Assembly (NCBI GenBank): GCA_944332485.1 | Contig: CALVKB010000009.1 | Coordinates: forward strand, 1 to 34,798 | Reading direction: 5' to 3' | DNA: 34,798 bases | Source of the DNA: an uncultured Bacilli bacterium | GTDB taxonomy: Bacteria > Bacillota_I > Bacilli_A > RFN20 > CAG-288 | Shown: piece after piece, positions 1 to 8,767 of the stretch | Position numbering within the stretch: position 1 is the stretch's first letter | How the letters are laid out: every line of letters begins with the position of its first letter | Translations under genes and position numbers: made by a program | Notes under the pieces: generated by a model | The model's input: the letters and a program-made list of their open reading frames with translations, nothing else | What the model was told of the DNA's origin: nothing | Database searches by the model: none

Positions 1-76
1 TCGTGCTTTTTTGCATGTGTTGTTTTTTCAATTTTTTTAGTGCTTAGTTTTGCATTAAATATGATAAATAACTTAA

Positions 77-712
77 TTATTCCAAATTTGGGTTCAAGGT
101 TCTAAATGAATACGAACCAATCAACTTTTGTAATGGAAACATCAAAGGAGTTATTAAAACTAAACTCACTCCAAGTGATGCAAATATATATCCAGCGTTA
201 TATAAAACAAATGAATAAAACCAAGGATTTGTATTTTCTGGAGCGTACTCTGCAAATACCCATGCACCAGATAATCCAGAAAATAAATATCTAACTAAAC
301 TCGCAATAATCAAACTGACAAAGTAAACCCAATAAGGTTTTTTTGAATATAAGAATTTATGAAAAAATCCAACGACTCCCATCATTCCAAAAGCCAAAAC
401 ATAATCCAATACAAATGACCAAGGATTAAATGCAGCGGAAGCACCTCCATCAATGAAGAAATTAAGAATTCCAAAGCATGTTGCTCCAATAAATCCATAC
501 AAAGGACCACAAACCAGTCCCATCAAAACAATAGGAATCAAAGCGATGGATATATGGCCACCTTGTGGCATTGCCAATAATGGTTTCATCATAAGATCTA
601 TGACAATAGCAACTGCTAGCAAAATACTAGTGACGCATATTGAAAGGATAGATTTTGAGCTGTTAAATCTTGAACTCTTCTTATTTTCATTTTTTACTGT
701 TTTATTTTCCAT
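77..712 (-). CDS. thiT: ECF transporter S component, thiamine-specific (ThiT-like)
   Basis: Membrane-embedded substrate-binding subunit of an energy-coupling-factor importer, probably for thiamine. The sequence shows about six hydrophobic segments after a charged N-terminus. It carries the ThiT-type blocks MPQGGHISI-x-LIP before the second helix, LDYVLAFGMMG in the middle, and the late SGLSGAWVFAEYAP and PWFYSFVLYNAGYI stretches, where known ThiT proteins have their thiamine-contacting aromatic and Glu/Asn residues. The family assignment is from these motifs; substrate is inferred. The start is set at the ATG at 712, preceded by GGAAAGTGAG; a TTG at 730 in the same frame is a longer alternative with a poorer upstream site. 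It follows yhaM by 42 bases and is likely co-transcribed. No TPP riboswitch is visible in front of it. Its motor would be EcfA1A2T encoded at 20.7-23.4 kb. Confidence 0.8.
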   Translation of the reverse strand: MENKTVKNENKKSSRFNSSKSILSICVTSILLAVAIVIDLMMKPLLAMPQGGHISIALIPIVLMGLVCGPLYGFIGATCFGILNFFIDGGASAAFNPWSFVLDYVLAFGMMGVVGFFHKFLYSKKPYWVYFVSLIIASLVRYLFSGLSGAWVFAEYAPENTNPWFYSFVLYNAGYIFASLGVSLVLITPLMFPLQKLIGSYSFRTLNPNLE

Positions 713-754
713 GATATTCTCACTTTCCAACTTAAAATATTCTTTAAAAATTGT

Positions 755-1711
755 TTATTCTTCCTCATCTTTCAAAGGATAATAAAATGCTTTTTTATCC
801 AATGGTCCGATCTTTCCTGTTTCATTTCCAGGAGTAGCAACAGAAAATGGTTGAACCAACATTTCCATTTTTGAATCAACCTCATCTGAATAATGAACAA
901 TGATGGATTCAATTGTAGAACATAAAACTGGAGAACCATACTCTAATTTGCCATGATGAGAAAGAATGATATGTCCTAGTACTGATAGTTGTTCTTCGTT
1001 CAAATTTAATTTTTTTCCTTCTTCCATAACTATATTGAAACCTAATGAAATATGTCCAAGCAAGTTACCTTGAATGGTATATTGTGTAGCTTCATATCCA
1101 CTTAATTCAACTGTTTTTCCGATATCATGAAGAAGACTTCCTGCAATCAAATAATCCTTATTAATCGGAAGGTAATCATAATTAGATGCCATCAATAATG
1201 AAAGTTTACAAACAGAGATTGAATGATATAAAAGTCCACCTCTATAAGAATGATGAACACTCATAGCAGCTGGATATGTAAAATATTTATCCTTGTGTTT
1301 AATTATCAAAGTTTCAACCAATTCTTTAATTTTCTTATTGTGAATTTTTTCAATGAGTGTTTTCAACTCAGATTCCATATGAGATAAAGAAGTTCTTGAA
1401 CTATCAATATAGTCATCAATTTGAACATCATTTAAATTCAGAAAGTTATAAGAAGTAACTTTGAACTGATATGAGTTTTTGTATTTGATCAATGTGCCAG
1501 TTAAATCAACCATTTTCCCGGCCAATACATTGTCGATATCCTCTTGAGTTGCTTGCCATTTTCTGCAGTCCAATTTACCTGTTTTATCAGTTAAAGTGAT
1601 GGCTAAATACTTTTGATTATTGGAGGCGATAGAAATATCACATCGCTTGATAAGACCACGAACTGTCGCTTCTTTATTGACGTTCTCATCATTTATAAAT
1701 TCTTTAATCAT
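755..1711 (-). CDS. yhaM: 3'-5' exoribonuclease YhaM (OB-fold plus HD domain)
   Basis: Cytoplasmic 3'-5' exoribonuclease of the YhaM family, which trims RNA and single-stranded DNA ends. At 318 residues it matches the family length. Residues 1-95 look like the OB-fold nucleic-acid-binding part (KYLAITLTDKTGKLDCRKW). Residues about 150-280 form the HD phosphohydrolase domain, with metal-ligand candidates His153/154, His163, the HD pair His195-Asp196 in LLHDIGK, His220, His252/253 and Asp276. The ATG is preceded by a strong GAGGGAGGGAG ribosome site and overlaps the recX stop by eight bases, so the two are translationally coupled. Genes recX, yhaM and thiT appear to form one transcript. Confidence 0.9.
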   Translation of the reverse strand: MIKEFINDENVNKEATVRGLIKRCDISIASNNQKYLAITLTDKTGKLDCRKWQATQEDIDNVLAGKMVDLTGTLIKYKNSYQFKVTSYNFLNLNDVQIDDYIDSSRTSLSHMESELKTLIEKIHNKKIKELVETLIIKHKDKYFTYPAAMSVHHSYRGGLLYHSISVCKLSLLMASNYDYLPINKDYLIAGSLLHDIGKTVELSGYEATQYTIQGNLLGHISLGFNIVMEEGKKLNLNEEQLSVLGHIILSHHGKLEYGSPVLCSTIESIIVHYSDEVDSKMEMLVQPFSVATPGNETGKIGPLDKKAFYYPLKDEEE

Positions 1712-2579
1712 ATTCTCCCTCCCTCAAATTATCAATAAAATTATCATATTCATTACATATATCATTATAAGAAAAACCTTTTCTCTTAAAATACTGAATA
1801 ACTGCATTTTTTGTAAATTTTTCAAGATTACAAAAACATTTAAACCGATAGAAATTCTCCATTAAAATATTCAAATTGTCTTTGCTTTCATTCAATTTAT
1901 TTTCACTTTTTTTCTTATTTTCATTTTCAAAAGTCACATTATTGTCATCGATATATTTACTTAAGTAATAATTTATTTCTTTACTATCAAAACCCAACGA
2001 AGCAAGTTTATTGGTAGATTTCTTTTTAAAAGAATTTTTATCACGTTTGTAAAAGTCATCGATATATTTAAATATAATCGTCTCATCAGGAACGTAATCG
2101 TTTAAATATTCAAGTGCTAAATCTTTATATATATTGTTTTTGTAAAATTCATTCAGTGCTCTTTTGAAAGAATAACCTTTAAGTTGAACTTTAAATAACA
2201 AACTCTCACATTTTTGTCGATTAAAATCTATGTTTGTGGAACTTGAAACAATTTTTAAAACCAACTTTGCTTTATCTTCTTCAAGATGTTTAACATTGAT
2301 AAGTTTTAATTTAAGCTGCTTTTGAGAGTATGATTTTCTCTTAACAAGATTTATAACGTAATTGACATATGGTCTTAAGCTCTCATAGTCAACTAAATCA
2401 ATATACATCTCGTAAGTTATTATTTTATCTGGATATAAATAGTATCTTGAATAGTTGTACGGTGATAAATATAGAACATCATTATCATCAAAAGTTACTA
2501 ATAATTGATCTCCTATCTCCTCGCAAAAAGCAATTTTCTTAAAGGAAAATTTACCAATGCTCTCGGATTGCTTTTTCAT
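1704..2579 (-). CDS. recX: RecX family regulatory protein
   Basis: RecX-family protein, a cytoplasmic regulator that in studied bacteria binds RecA filaments and limits their activity. The 291-residue product has the three-helix repeat texture of the family (SYSQKQLKLKL, KGYSFKRALNEF, LGFDSKEINYYLSKY) and the typical C-terminal KRKGFSYNDICNEYD. It is a little longer than usual because of a Lys/Asn-rich linker near residues 215-235. The start is the ATG at 2579, preceded by GGAGAAAG; a longer frame back to 2675 lies inside the glycosyltransferase gene and has no such site. The gene overlaps the end of the glycosyltransferase by 29 bases and overlaps yhaM at its own end. Confidence 0.8.
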   Translation of the reverse strand: MKKQSESIGKFSFKKIAFCEEIGDQLLVTFDDNDVLYLSPYNYSRYYLYPDKIITYEMYIDLVDYESLRPYVNYVINLVKRKSYSQKQLKLKLINVKHLEEDKAKLVLKIVSSSTNIDFNRQKCESLLFKVQLKGYSFKRALNEFYKNNIYKDLALEYLNDYVPDETIIFKYIDDFYKRDKNSFKKKSTNKLASLGFDSKEINYYLSKYIDDNNVTFENENKKKSENKLNESKDNLNILMENFYRFKCFCNLEKFTKNAVIQYFKRKGFSYNDICNEYDNFIDNLREGEYD

Positions 2580-3732
2580 ATACTTTCTCCATACGCTCAG
2601 CGTATTTATCAATCGAAAACAGTTGGTCATTATTTTCTTTGGCAGCGGTGACAATCTTGTTTCTTTCAGTATCACTCATATTCAAAATAAATGTAAGTCT
2701 GTTAACGAAACTTTCATCATCATAAAAATAAAATCCTGTTTTGTTATCGATAACAACTTCTTTTAAATTGTAGTCAAAAGCACATAAAACCATACAATTG
2801 CAACTCATAGCTTCCGAATAAGTAAGTCCTTGTGTTTCTGAAGTGCTTGCAGATATGAACAAATCAGATAATGAGTAGAAAAACGGCACTTTAGAGTGTT
2901 CTACTTTTCCAATAAATCTCACATATTGATCAAGTTCCAACATTGCGCAGTTTTGTTTTAATGTTTCCAAATACGGACCATCACCAACAACAAGTAAAAC
3001 CACATCTTTGTTTGAGTCTTCTTTTTGAAGATACTTTTTGAAACCTATCAAAATTTTATCGATGCTTTTCTCTTGAGCTACTCTACCTAAATAAAGTAAT
3101 ATTTTTTTATTTTCTAAATCATTTTCTTTTCTAAAATTTTCAAAATCTTCCTTTGAAAATTTGTTCGAATCAAATTCGGTGAAATCCACGCCATTAGGAA
3201 CAACATGAATGTATTTTTTTACTCCGTAATTTATCAAAGCATTTTTAGCTTTTGCACTAGTTGTTGTAATTGAAGTTGTTGAATCTATGAAAACCCTAGT
3301 CACATATTCAAGTAGCTTTTTGGTCATCTTTTCAAAAAGCGGATTCTTCTTTGTTAAGTAATAGGTGTAATCTTCATACATTGTATGATAAGTATAAATA
3401 AGAGGAATATCCCATCTCTTAGCAAGAATTCTACCAAATATACCTATTCCGACTTCGGTTTGAATATGAATAATATCAAACTTGAATTTTTTTAACATGT
3501 TAAATACTTTATATGAGAATATATTGGAAAATTTGTAATCGTACAATTTCTTCGCAACAATACCTGGTATTCTTATGATGTTATCTTCAATAGTAATTTT
3601 CTTTTTATCAGTGTTGGTAACAACATAAACTGTATGCCCTTTTTTCATCAAAGACTTAACCAAGGTTTGACTTGCAGTACTAACTCCGTTAACATCAGGA
3701 TAATATGAATCAGTAAAAATACCTATTATCAT
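2551..3732 (-). CDS. GT4-family diacylglycerol glycosyltransferase
   Basis: Cytoplasmic-face glycosyltransferase of family GT4 (GT-B fold). Its closest resemblance is to enzymes that put glucose on diacylglycerol to make membrane glycolipids, such as alMGS/LafA types. The N-terminal acceptor domain opens with IGIFTDSYYPDVNGVS and has HIQTEVGIGIFGR and YTYHTMYEDYTYY. The donor domain contains PNGVD (179-183), GRVAQEKS (216-223), VVGDGPY and the EX7E element Glu299/Glu307 in SETQGLTYSEAM. Length (393) suits the family. The start overlaps the upstream flippase-like gene by four bases (ATGA type), so the two are probably made together and act on the same lipid pathway. Lipid acceptor and sugar are inferred from family. 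Confidence 0.82.
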   Translation of the reverse strand: MIIGIFTDSYYPDVNGVSTASQTLVKSLMKKGHTVYVVTNTDKKKITIEDNIIRIPGIVAKKLYDYKFSNIFSYKVFNMLKKFKFDIIHIQTEVGIGIFGRILAKRWDIPLIYTYHTMYEDYTYYLTKKNPLFEKMTKKLLEYVTRVFIDSTTSITTTSAKAKNALINYGVKKYIHVVPNGVDFTEFDSNKFSKEDFENFRKENDLENKKILLYLGRVAQEKSIDKILIGFKKYLQKEDSNKDVVLLVVGDGPYLETLKQNCAMLELDQYVRFIGKVEHSKVPFFYSLSDLFISASTSETQGLTYSEAMSCNCMVLCAFDYNLKEVVIDNKTGFYFYDDESFVNRLTFILNMSDTERNKIVTAAKENNDQLFSIDKYAERMEKVYEKAIREHW

Positions 3733-5486
3733 TTTTGATCACCTTTTTTATCTTTCTGTTTGGATAAATCGACAATCTTTATTCCCTTTTCATTGTTATA
3801 TGACAATTCAGTTGGTTCGTTTTGCAATCTGTTCAACTTCTTAATGTACTTCAGTTCTTTATTTATTTTCTTTTTAATCTGTTTTTGTTTTTCTCTAATT
3901 ATTTTCTTATCACGGTAATGTTTGAAAAATTTAGATTCATTTTCTAATTCTTTCATCATTTCGATGTCATCGCCGATTTCACCATTTAAAGTTAAAACTT
4001 CATTGTAAGTATCCAACAATTGTTGTTTGGTCAAATTCAAAATCTTATCTTGATTATCTTGATTGATATTAGGTTGATATTCCTGTAAATTCTTATTTAT
4101 TTCTTCAAAAGATAACATGACATCTTTTGTATTCAAAATTTTGTCTTTTTTAGTTTTCTTCTTTTTATGAATATTGTCATTATAATATTGAGAAATTTGC
4201 TTGATAGCCGATGAATCATTTTTAATAGAAGCAATTTTAAGATCATAGATAACTTTTGTACGTGAATCTAATTTGAAATTGTATCTCTCTGTTGCTCTCG
4301 AATGATATGTTAAAAAAACTATCGCACCTAAAAAAGTTTTTAAATAGAAAGATAATGATCGCGAAATTATATTTGCAACATTACAAATAACATTGTTATT
4401 TCCAAAAAATGAAATGAATATTTGATAAAAGCCAAGTTCCGCAGCACCGGAGTTTCCTGGAGTGAAGAATATTCCAGCCAACAAATTCAAATATCCAGAA
4501 AGGCACAAAGATTGTCCATATGTTGGATGAGGATTGCTGTAACCGGCAGCAGCTAAAGAAGCAAAATAGTTTATAGAATTTAAAAGTAAAATATTAGTAC
4601 AAGTAAACAAAACTATGAAAACCATAAGTTTCCAGTTGGTTAACAATCTTTTTAATTCAATTCGAAATGTTGCAATTTGTAATATCAGATTTGCTCTTTT
4701 TCTATTTGGATTATTTATCAAATGAAACTTGGCAAGCAAATCGATTCCCTGATTGAAAATTAATCTATGCAAAGGTTTGCAGTAAGCCAAACCAAATTGC
4801 AAACCGATAACAAGTGCATTAATAGTGAACCCAATGCCTGCTAACCAAAGTGGTGAAAATGTTATACCGAATAAATCAATAGCTTTTATTTGACCTATCA
4901 ATCCGTTGTAACCAGCGATAAAACAGATACTTGAGAAAATAACATTACAAATTTGGAAAACGATGAACTCCATCATCAAAATAGATGCTGAATTTGCAAC
5001 ATTCAACCCTTGTTTTTTAAATATGTAAGCTTGAGCAAATTGTCCTCCGGAAGAACTTGGTGTTATATTAGCAAAATACATTCCAATCATTCCGTTAAAA
5101 AGTCCTTGATAATATTTGTAATCTTTTTTGTACATCTTACTTAAAAATGTCCAAGTCAGACCACTAATCAAGAAAGAAAGCAAAACAAAAACAATGATAA
5201 TAGCAACAGGCCACCACATCACATTTGTGAACGCGGAGAAAGTTTCAATAAAATTATCTTTTAGAAGAATATAGATTGCTAACGATGTAGCAACGACAAA
5301 CACAAAAAAGTATATAACCATCTTTTGTAAATTGGTTAAATGCTTCTTTTTGCGATTAGCTAAGAGTTCTTTAAAACTGTATTTTTCATTAAATTTATGA
5401 CTGTTTAATGAGAATCTCTTTCTTACTAAATCGCTTGTATCGTCATTTAGTTCAACATCGAATAACGATGTTATATTCTCTTCCAT
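3729..5486 (-). CDS. LPG-synthase-TM / flippase-like (UPF0104) membrane protein
   Basis: Polytopic membrane protein of the lysylphosphatidylglycerol-synthase TM-domain family (YbhN/UPF0104, the flippase part of MprF). Residues about 1-55 are cytosolic and charged. Residues about 55-405 hold roughly eight or more hydrophobic segments with family features such as the Gly/Ser/Gln-rich TPSSSGGQFAQAY and FFTPGNSGAAELGF. There is no MprF-type aminoacyl-transferase domain. Instead a charged tail of about 170 residues (Lys/Asn/Glu-rich, coiled-coil-like near the end) follows. It starts five bases after gltX and overlaps the diacylglycerol glycosyltransferase, which suggests a role in moving or handling the glycolipid. 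The function is inferred from family and neighbour. Confidence 0.75.
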   Translation of the reverse strand: MEENITSLFDVELNDDTSDLVRKRFSLNSHKFNEKYSFKELLANRKKKHLTNLQKMVIYFFVFVVATSLAIYILLKDNFIETFSAFTNVMWWPVAIIIVFVLLSFLISGLTWTFLSKMYKKDYKYYQGLFNGMIGMYFANITPSSSGGQFAQAYIFKKQGLNVANSASILMMEFIVFQICNVIFSSICFIAGYNGLIGQIKAIDLFGITFSPLWLAGIGFTINALVIGLQFGLAYCKPLHRLIFNQGIDLLAKFHLINNPNRKRANLILQIATFRIELKRLLTNWKLMVFIVLFTCTNILLLNSINYFASLAAAGYSNPHPTYGQSLCLSGYLNLLAGIFFTPGNSGAAELGFYQIFISFFGNNNVICNVANIISRSLSFYLKTFLGAIVFLTYHSRATERYNFKLDSRTKVIYDLKIASIKNDSSAIKQISQYYNDNIHKKKKTKKDKILNTKDVMLSFEEINKNLQEYQPNINQDNQDKILNLTKQQLLDTYNEVLTLNGEIGDDIEMMKELENESKFFKHYRDKKIIREKQKQIKKKINKELKYIKKLNRLQNEPTELSYNNEKGIKIVDLSKQKDKKGDQK

Positions 5487-5491
5487 AATTT

Positions 5492-7165
5492 TTATTCAAT
5501 AACCTTTTTAACTCTTCTAGTCACCTCTTTTTCGCCTAATATTTGTAAAACTTGATAAAGATTCGGTGAATTTGTCGATAAGCAAACTGCTACTCTCACA
5601 CAAGCGGCAACATCACCTATATGACCTTTGTAATTTTGTGGTTCCTTTTTGTAATCTTTTGGAGATAAAGCGTAATTTAACTCTTTAGCAATACCTTTCA
5701 TAATATCGTTAAACCAAGTTTGTTCATCCACTTTATAATCCATTTTTTCAAGGAATCTTGTTAAAACTGCTTTTACATCATCCTTTGTTAAATTTTCAGG
5801 GAATGGTAAATCTTTGGTAAATCTGCTTTCATATATTGAATTTGAAAAGAAACTCACTTTTTGATAAATATCAGAATACTTCACATAGTCTTTTCTCGGT
5901 TTTTCGCCACCACGTTCAATATTCAAAATTTTCAAATATTTCTCCTTATCTTCATTTATGAAATTAAGAAGTTCCATAGAAAATTCCTTAGCGTACTCTA
6001 AACTTTTATCGAATAGCTCTTCTTTGGTCATATATGCGATGACATTTTTGGAAATATCATTGAGTTTTGGTAAATCAAACAAAGCACCATCAAGACTCAT
6101 CTTGGAAAAAGAAAGTTTAAAATTATCAACATCATCTGTTGGATGAGCCATTAACCACTCTTCAAAATTACTGTTAGCGATGGTGAGTAAATATTTAATC
6201 AAACCCATAACAGGATAGCCTTGTTCAATAAAATAAGAAACACTAGCTTCCATATCCTTTCTCTTGGATAGTTTTCTTTTGTTATGTGTTTCACTGTCGT
6301 TGACCATAATAACTGGAAGATGAGCATAATTAGGAGCTTCAAATCCCATAGCTGCGAATAGTTCTATATGAATTGGTAAACTTGCTAACCACTCTTCTCC
6401 ACGGGTAACTAAATTAGTTCTCATAAAATGATCATCGCAAACGTGTGCAAAATGATATGTTGGTAAACCATCAGACTTCATAATAACAACATCTTGATCA
6501 TTTTCAGATAATGTTAATTCACCTCTAACCATATCATGAACTTTGATGAAATTATTGTGATCGCCATTTGATTTAAATCGTATGATATATGGTTTACCTT
6601 CTTTTATAAGTTTTTTCACTTCAGCTAATTTCAAATTTCTACATTTAGCATACTCGCCATAATAACCAGGTATTACTTTGCTCATCTCTTGAACGGCTCT
6701 TAACTCATCAAGGTCTTCTTTAGTACAAAAACAAGGGTAAGCACGTCCTTTTTTAATTAATTCTTTAACACAAATTTTGTAGATGTCGGCACGTTTTGAT
6801 TGAACATAGGGTCCGTATAATCCTACCTCGCTTTTACTGTCACCCATGTATCCTTCATTTTGAACAACACCAAAACGAGCTAATTCATGGCACAATTTAT
6901 CGCCTGTGCCTTTAACTTCTCTTTTTTGATCTGTATCTTCCAAACGGAAAAAATAAACACCGTTTGTTTGTTTGGCAAATGTTTTAGCAATCAATGCGGT
7001 AAACAAACTACCAGTATGTAAAAATCCTGTTGGGCTAGGGGCAAATCTTGTTACAAAAGCATCGTTGGGAAGATCTCTTGGTGGAAATCTTTTTTCCAAA
7101 TCTGCAACTGTTTCCTTCACTTCAGGAAAAATTAATTCTGCTAAATCTTCATAATTAAATGGCAT
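5492..7165 (-). CDS. gltX: Glutamyl-tRNA synthetase
   Basis: Class I aminoacyl-tRNA synthetase that charges tRNA-Glu. The HIGH-type signature is FAPSPTGFLHTGSL (41-54) and the KMSKS-type loop is KLSKR (298-302). It also has FFRLEDTDQKRE and the LPTYHFAHVCDDH block. At 557 residues it belongs to the longer Clostridia/Erysipelotrichia-like form, whose N-terminal extension contains PPRDLPNDAFVTRFAPSPTG. The ATG is preceded by ATAGGAGT. Upstream on the minus strand, TATAAT lies in AATATATAATAAAAATG with a weak TTTAAT 16 bases further up, a possible promoter. A glutaminyl-tRNA synthetase is possible from the shared fold but less likely given the length class. Confidence 0.9.
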   Translation of the reverse strand: MPFNYEDLAELIFPEVKETVADLEKRFPPRDLPNDAFVTRFAPSPTGFLHTGSLFTALIAKTFAKQTNGVYFFRLEDTDQKREVKGTGDKLCHELARFGVVQNEGYMGDSKSEVGLYGPYVQSKRADIYKICVKELIKKGRAYPCFCTKEDLDELRAVQEMSKVIPGYYGEYAKCRNLKLAEVKKLIKEGKPYIIRFKSNGDHNNFIKVHDMVRGELTLSENDQDVVIMKSDGLPTYHFAHVCDDHFMRTNLVTRGEEWLASLPIHIELFAAMGFEAPNYAHLPVIMVNDSETHNKRKLSKRKDMEASVSYFIEQGYPVMGLIKYLLTIANSNFEEWLMAHPTDDVDNFKLSFSKMSLDGALFDLPKLNDISKNVIAYMTKEELFDKSLEYAKEFSMELLNFINEDKEKYLKILNIERGGEKPRKDYVKYSDIYQKVSFFSNSIYESRFTKDLPFPENLTKDDVKAVLTRFLEKMDYKVDEQTWFNDIMKGIAKELNYALSPKDYKKEPQNYKGHIGDVAACVRVAVCLSTNSPNLYQVLQILGEKEVTRRVKKVIE

Positions 7166-7264
7166 ATAAAACTCCTATATCAATAAGACATTTTTATTAT
7201 ATATTAATAAATGTTATATTAAACTTCATTTAGAAATTTTAAATAACAACTTAGCGTTAATTTA

Positions 7265-7296
7265 AAAAATTGCTATTTTTTGAAATAGCAATTTTT
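7265..7296 (-). terminator. Intrinsic terminator after yitT
   Basis: A 14-bp perfect A/T-rich inverted repeat (7265-7278 with 7283-7296, core TTGCTATTT) with a four-base loop lies between yitT and gltX. Read on the minus strand it ends in a run of T. It is positioned to stop yitT transcription; its symmetry could let it act in both directions. Confidence 0.75.
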
Positions 7297-7324
7297 AAAG
7301 TTATATTTGAAACATAAATTTTAA

Positions 7325-8383
7325 TTAGTTCAAAGGTTTAATGTAGAAAGAACCGTAAACTTGATGAGTGTCAATAACTGTTGTAAATGCATGACTATCA
7401 ACGGCTTTTATAATCTGTATAGCTTTCTTAACTTCAGAATTTGATACAACCATATATATAATTTTTATCGGTGTTCCTGAATATGCTCCTTTACCATCAA
7501 CAACAGTACAAGCATGAGGGAAAGCATGAATCATAACCGTCGGTAATTCATCTTTAGTTGTGATAATTTGTAACTCTGCTTTCTTGTTTTTGGTGTGGAA
7601 AATATCGATAACTTTACTTGAAGTGAAATAATAAACCAACGTATAAAGTGCCATAGTAATTACACTGCTTGTTGCCACTTGTAAAGCCGTGGATTTCTCC
7701 GGTAAATTCAAATCACTTGTTGTTATTTTTCCAGGGTACATATTGTAATCCAATATTGTTACTAAAACATAACAGGTAATGGTCACTGCATTTATCAACA
7801 AAGCAAATTTGCCAACAGATGTTGATTTTTTATTGGCTATATACATTGCAAAAACATCGACACCACCGGAACTTGCTCCGATAACAAATGCTAACGAACT
7901 ATGTAATCCAGTCAATATACCAGCAAACAATGCTCTCGCAATCACTTGATCACCGAAATCGATAATTTTACAAAAACTATCTGGTAAAAATTTTATAAAT
8001 AAAGAAACGGCTCCGACATTCACCAAAGATAAAAATGTAAAACGTTTACCAACTTTCAACCAAGCGAATATGACAATTGGAATATTTATCACAAAATAAA
8101 ATACTGATTGCAAAGTGTTATCTAAAGTTGGATTGTTAGTTGAGCGAAATAAAGAAATGACTCGAACAATAACCTGGGAGATACCACTTGCACCACCTGA
8201 AATTAAGTGGTCATATGCTGGCAAAGATTCAGGTGCTGTGAATGCTCTAAATCCGTATGCAAATAAAAATGCAGATAAAATTGAAAGAATAATATCTCGA
8301 GTATATTCGTAAACAAATTTCTGTTTTGGATGATCTAGCAGATAATACTTGAATGATTTTTCAATTTTTTCTTTATTTTTCAT
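7325..8383 (-). CDS. YitT family membrane protein (DUF161/DUF2179)
   Basis: Integral membrane protein of the YitT family. The first ~260 residues contain five or six hydrophobic segments with the family's SGGASGISQVIVR and GASSGGVDVFAMYIA motifs. The soluble C-terminal part (about 275-350, from ELQIITTKDELPTVMIHAF) is the DUF2179 domain, ending with IKAVDSHAFTTVIDTHQVYG. The length of 352 is somewhat above the common ~290 because of a longer N-terminus and an insert. The biochemical role of the family is not settled; a transport role is often assumed. It follows the rpmF terminator and is ended by the hairpin near 7280. Confidence 0.85.
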   Translation of the reverse strand: MKNKEKIEKSFKYYLLDHPKQKFVYEYTRDIILSILSAFLFAYGFRAFTAPESLPAYDHLISGGASGISQVIVRVISLFRSTNNPTLDNTLQSVFYFVINIPIVIFAWLKVGKRFTFLSLVNVGAVSLFIKFLPDSFCKIIDFGDQVIARALFAGILTGLHSSLAFVIGASSGGVDVFAMYIANKKSTSVGKFALLINAVTITCYVLVTILDYNMYPGKITTSDLNLPEKSTALQVATSSVITMALYTLVYYFTSSKVIDIFHTKNKKAELQIITTKDELPTVMIHAFPHACTVVDGKGAYSGTPIKIIYMVVSNSEVKKAIQIIKAVDSHAFTTVIDTHQVYGSFYIKPLN

Positions 8384-8396
8384 AATCTAGAACCTA

Positions 8397-8427
8397 TTAA
8401 AAAAAGGCCTATTAATAACAAGCCTTT
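8397..8427 (-). terminator. Intrinsic terminator after rpmF
   Basis: Directly downstream of the L32 stop on the minus strand, AAAGGC and GCCTTT form a hairpin followed by a run of seven T (8427 down to 8397). It separates rpmF from yitT. Confidence 0.7.
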
Positions 8428-8432
8428 AAAAA

Positions 8433-8621
8433 TTAGTCATTTTTGCTTTTTGCAGAAATAACTTGCTTACCTTTGTAAAATCCACATTCTGGACATACTC
8501 TATGCTGCTTTATTTGTGCACCACAATTTTTGCAAGTTGTTAATGTAGTTTCACTTAAGGCTAAATGTGATCTTCTCAATCTCTTTGCTGTCTTTGAAGT
8601 TCTTCTTTGAGGGACTGCCAT
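8433..8621 (-). CDS. rpmF: 50S ribosomal protein L32 (zinc-binding form)
   Basis: Ribosomal protein L32 of the large subunit, 62 residues, the normal size. It opens with the conserved MAVPQRRTSK. It keeps a full zinc ribbon, CxxC at Cys30/Cys33 and CxxC at Cys43/Cys46, so it is the zinc-containing paralogue type. The start is preceded by GGCAGGTAAATAT. It has its own promoter and terminator and is thus a single-gene unit. Confidence 0.95.
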   Translation of the reverse strand: MAVPQRRTSKTAKRLRRSHLALSETTLTTCKNCGAQIKQHRVCPECGFYKGKQVISAKSKND

Positions 8622-8672
8622 ATATTTACCTGCCTTTCATTCAAAAAATATCGTTAAAATAAACGCTTATTT

Positions 8673-8701
8673 AGTATATATTTATATATTTTCAAAATCA
8701 A
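8673..8701 (-). promoter_or_regulatory. rpmF promoter (sigma-A type)
   Basis: On the minus strand, TTGATT (8701-8696) and TATACT (8678-8673) are separated by exactly 17 bases, a close match to the housekeeping consensus. They lie about 50 bases before the rpmF start codon. Confidence 0.65.
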
Positions 8702-8767
8702 GAAAATTTAAAATTATATTGAATAAGTCGAACAAGTGAATTTTCATTCCAATTTTTGCTCAGAAAT

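Noticed and set aside
1-76. Possible start of another minus-strand gene or a terminator after thiT
   Set aside because: An ATG with a few codons lies at the edge but has no convincing ribosome site, and no stable hairpin is seen; too little sequence.
712-754. TPP riboswitch in front of thiT
   Set aside because: Only 42 bases separate it from yhaM, far too short for the aptamer, and no THI-box motif is present.
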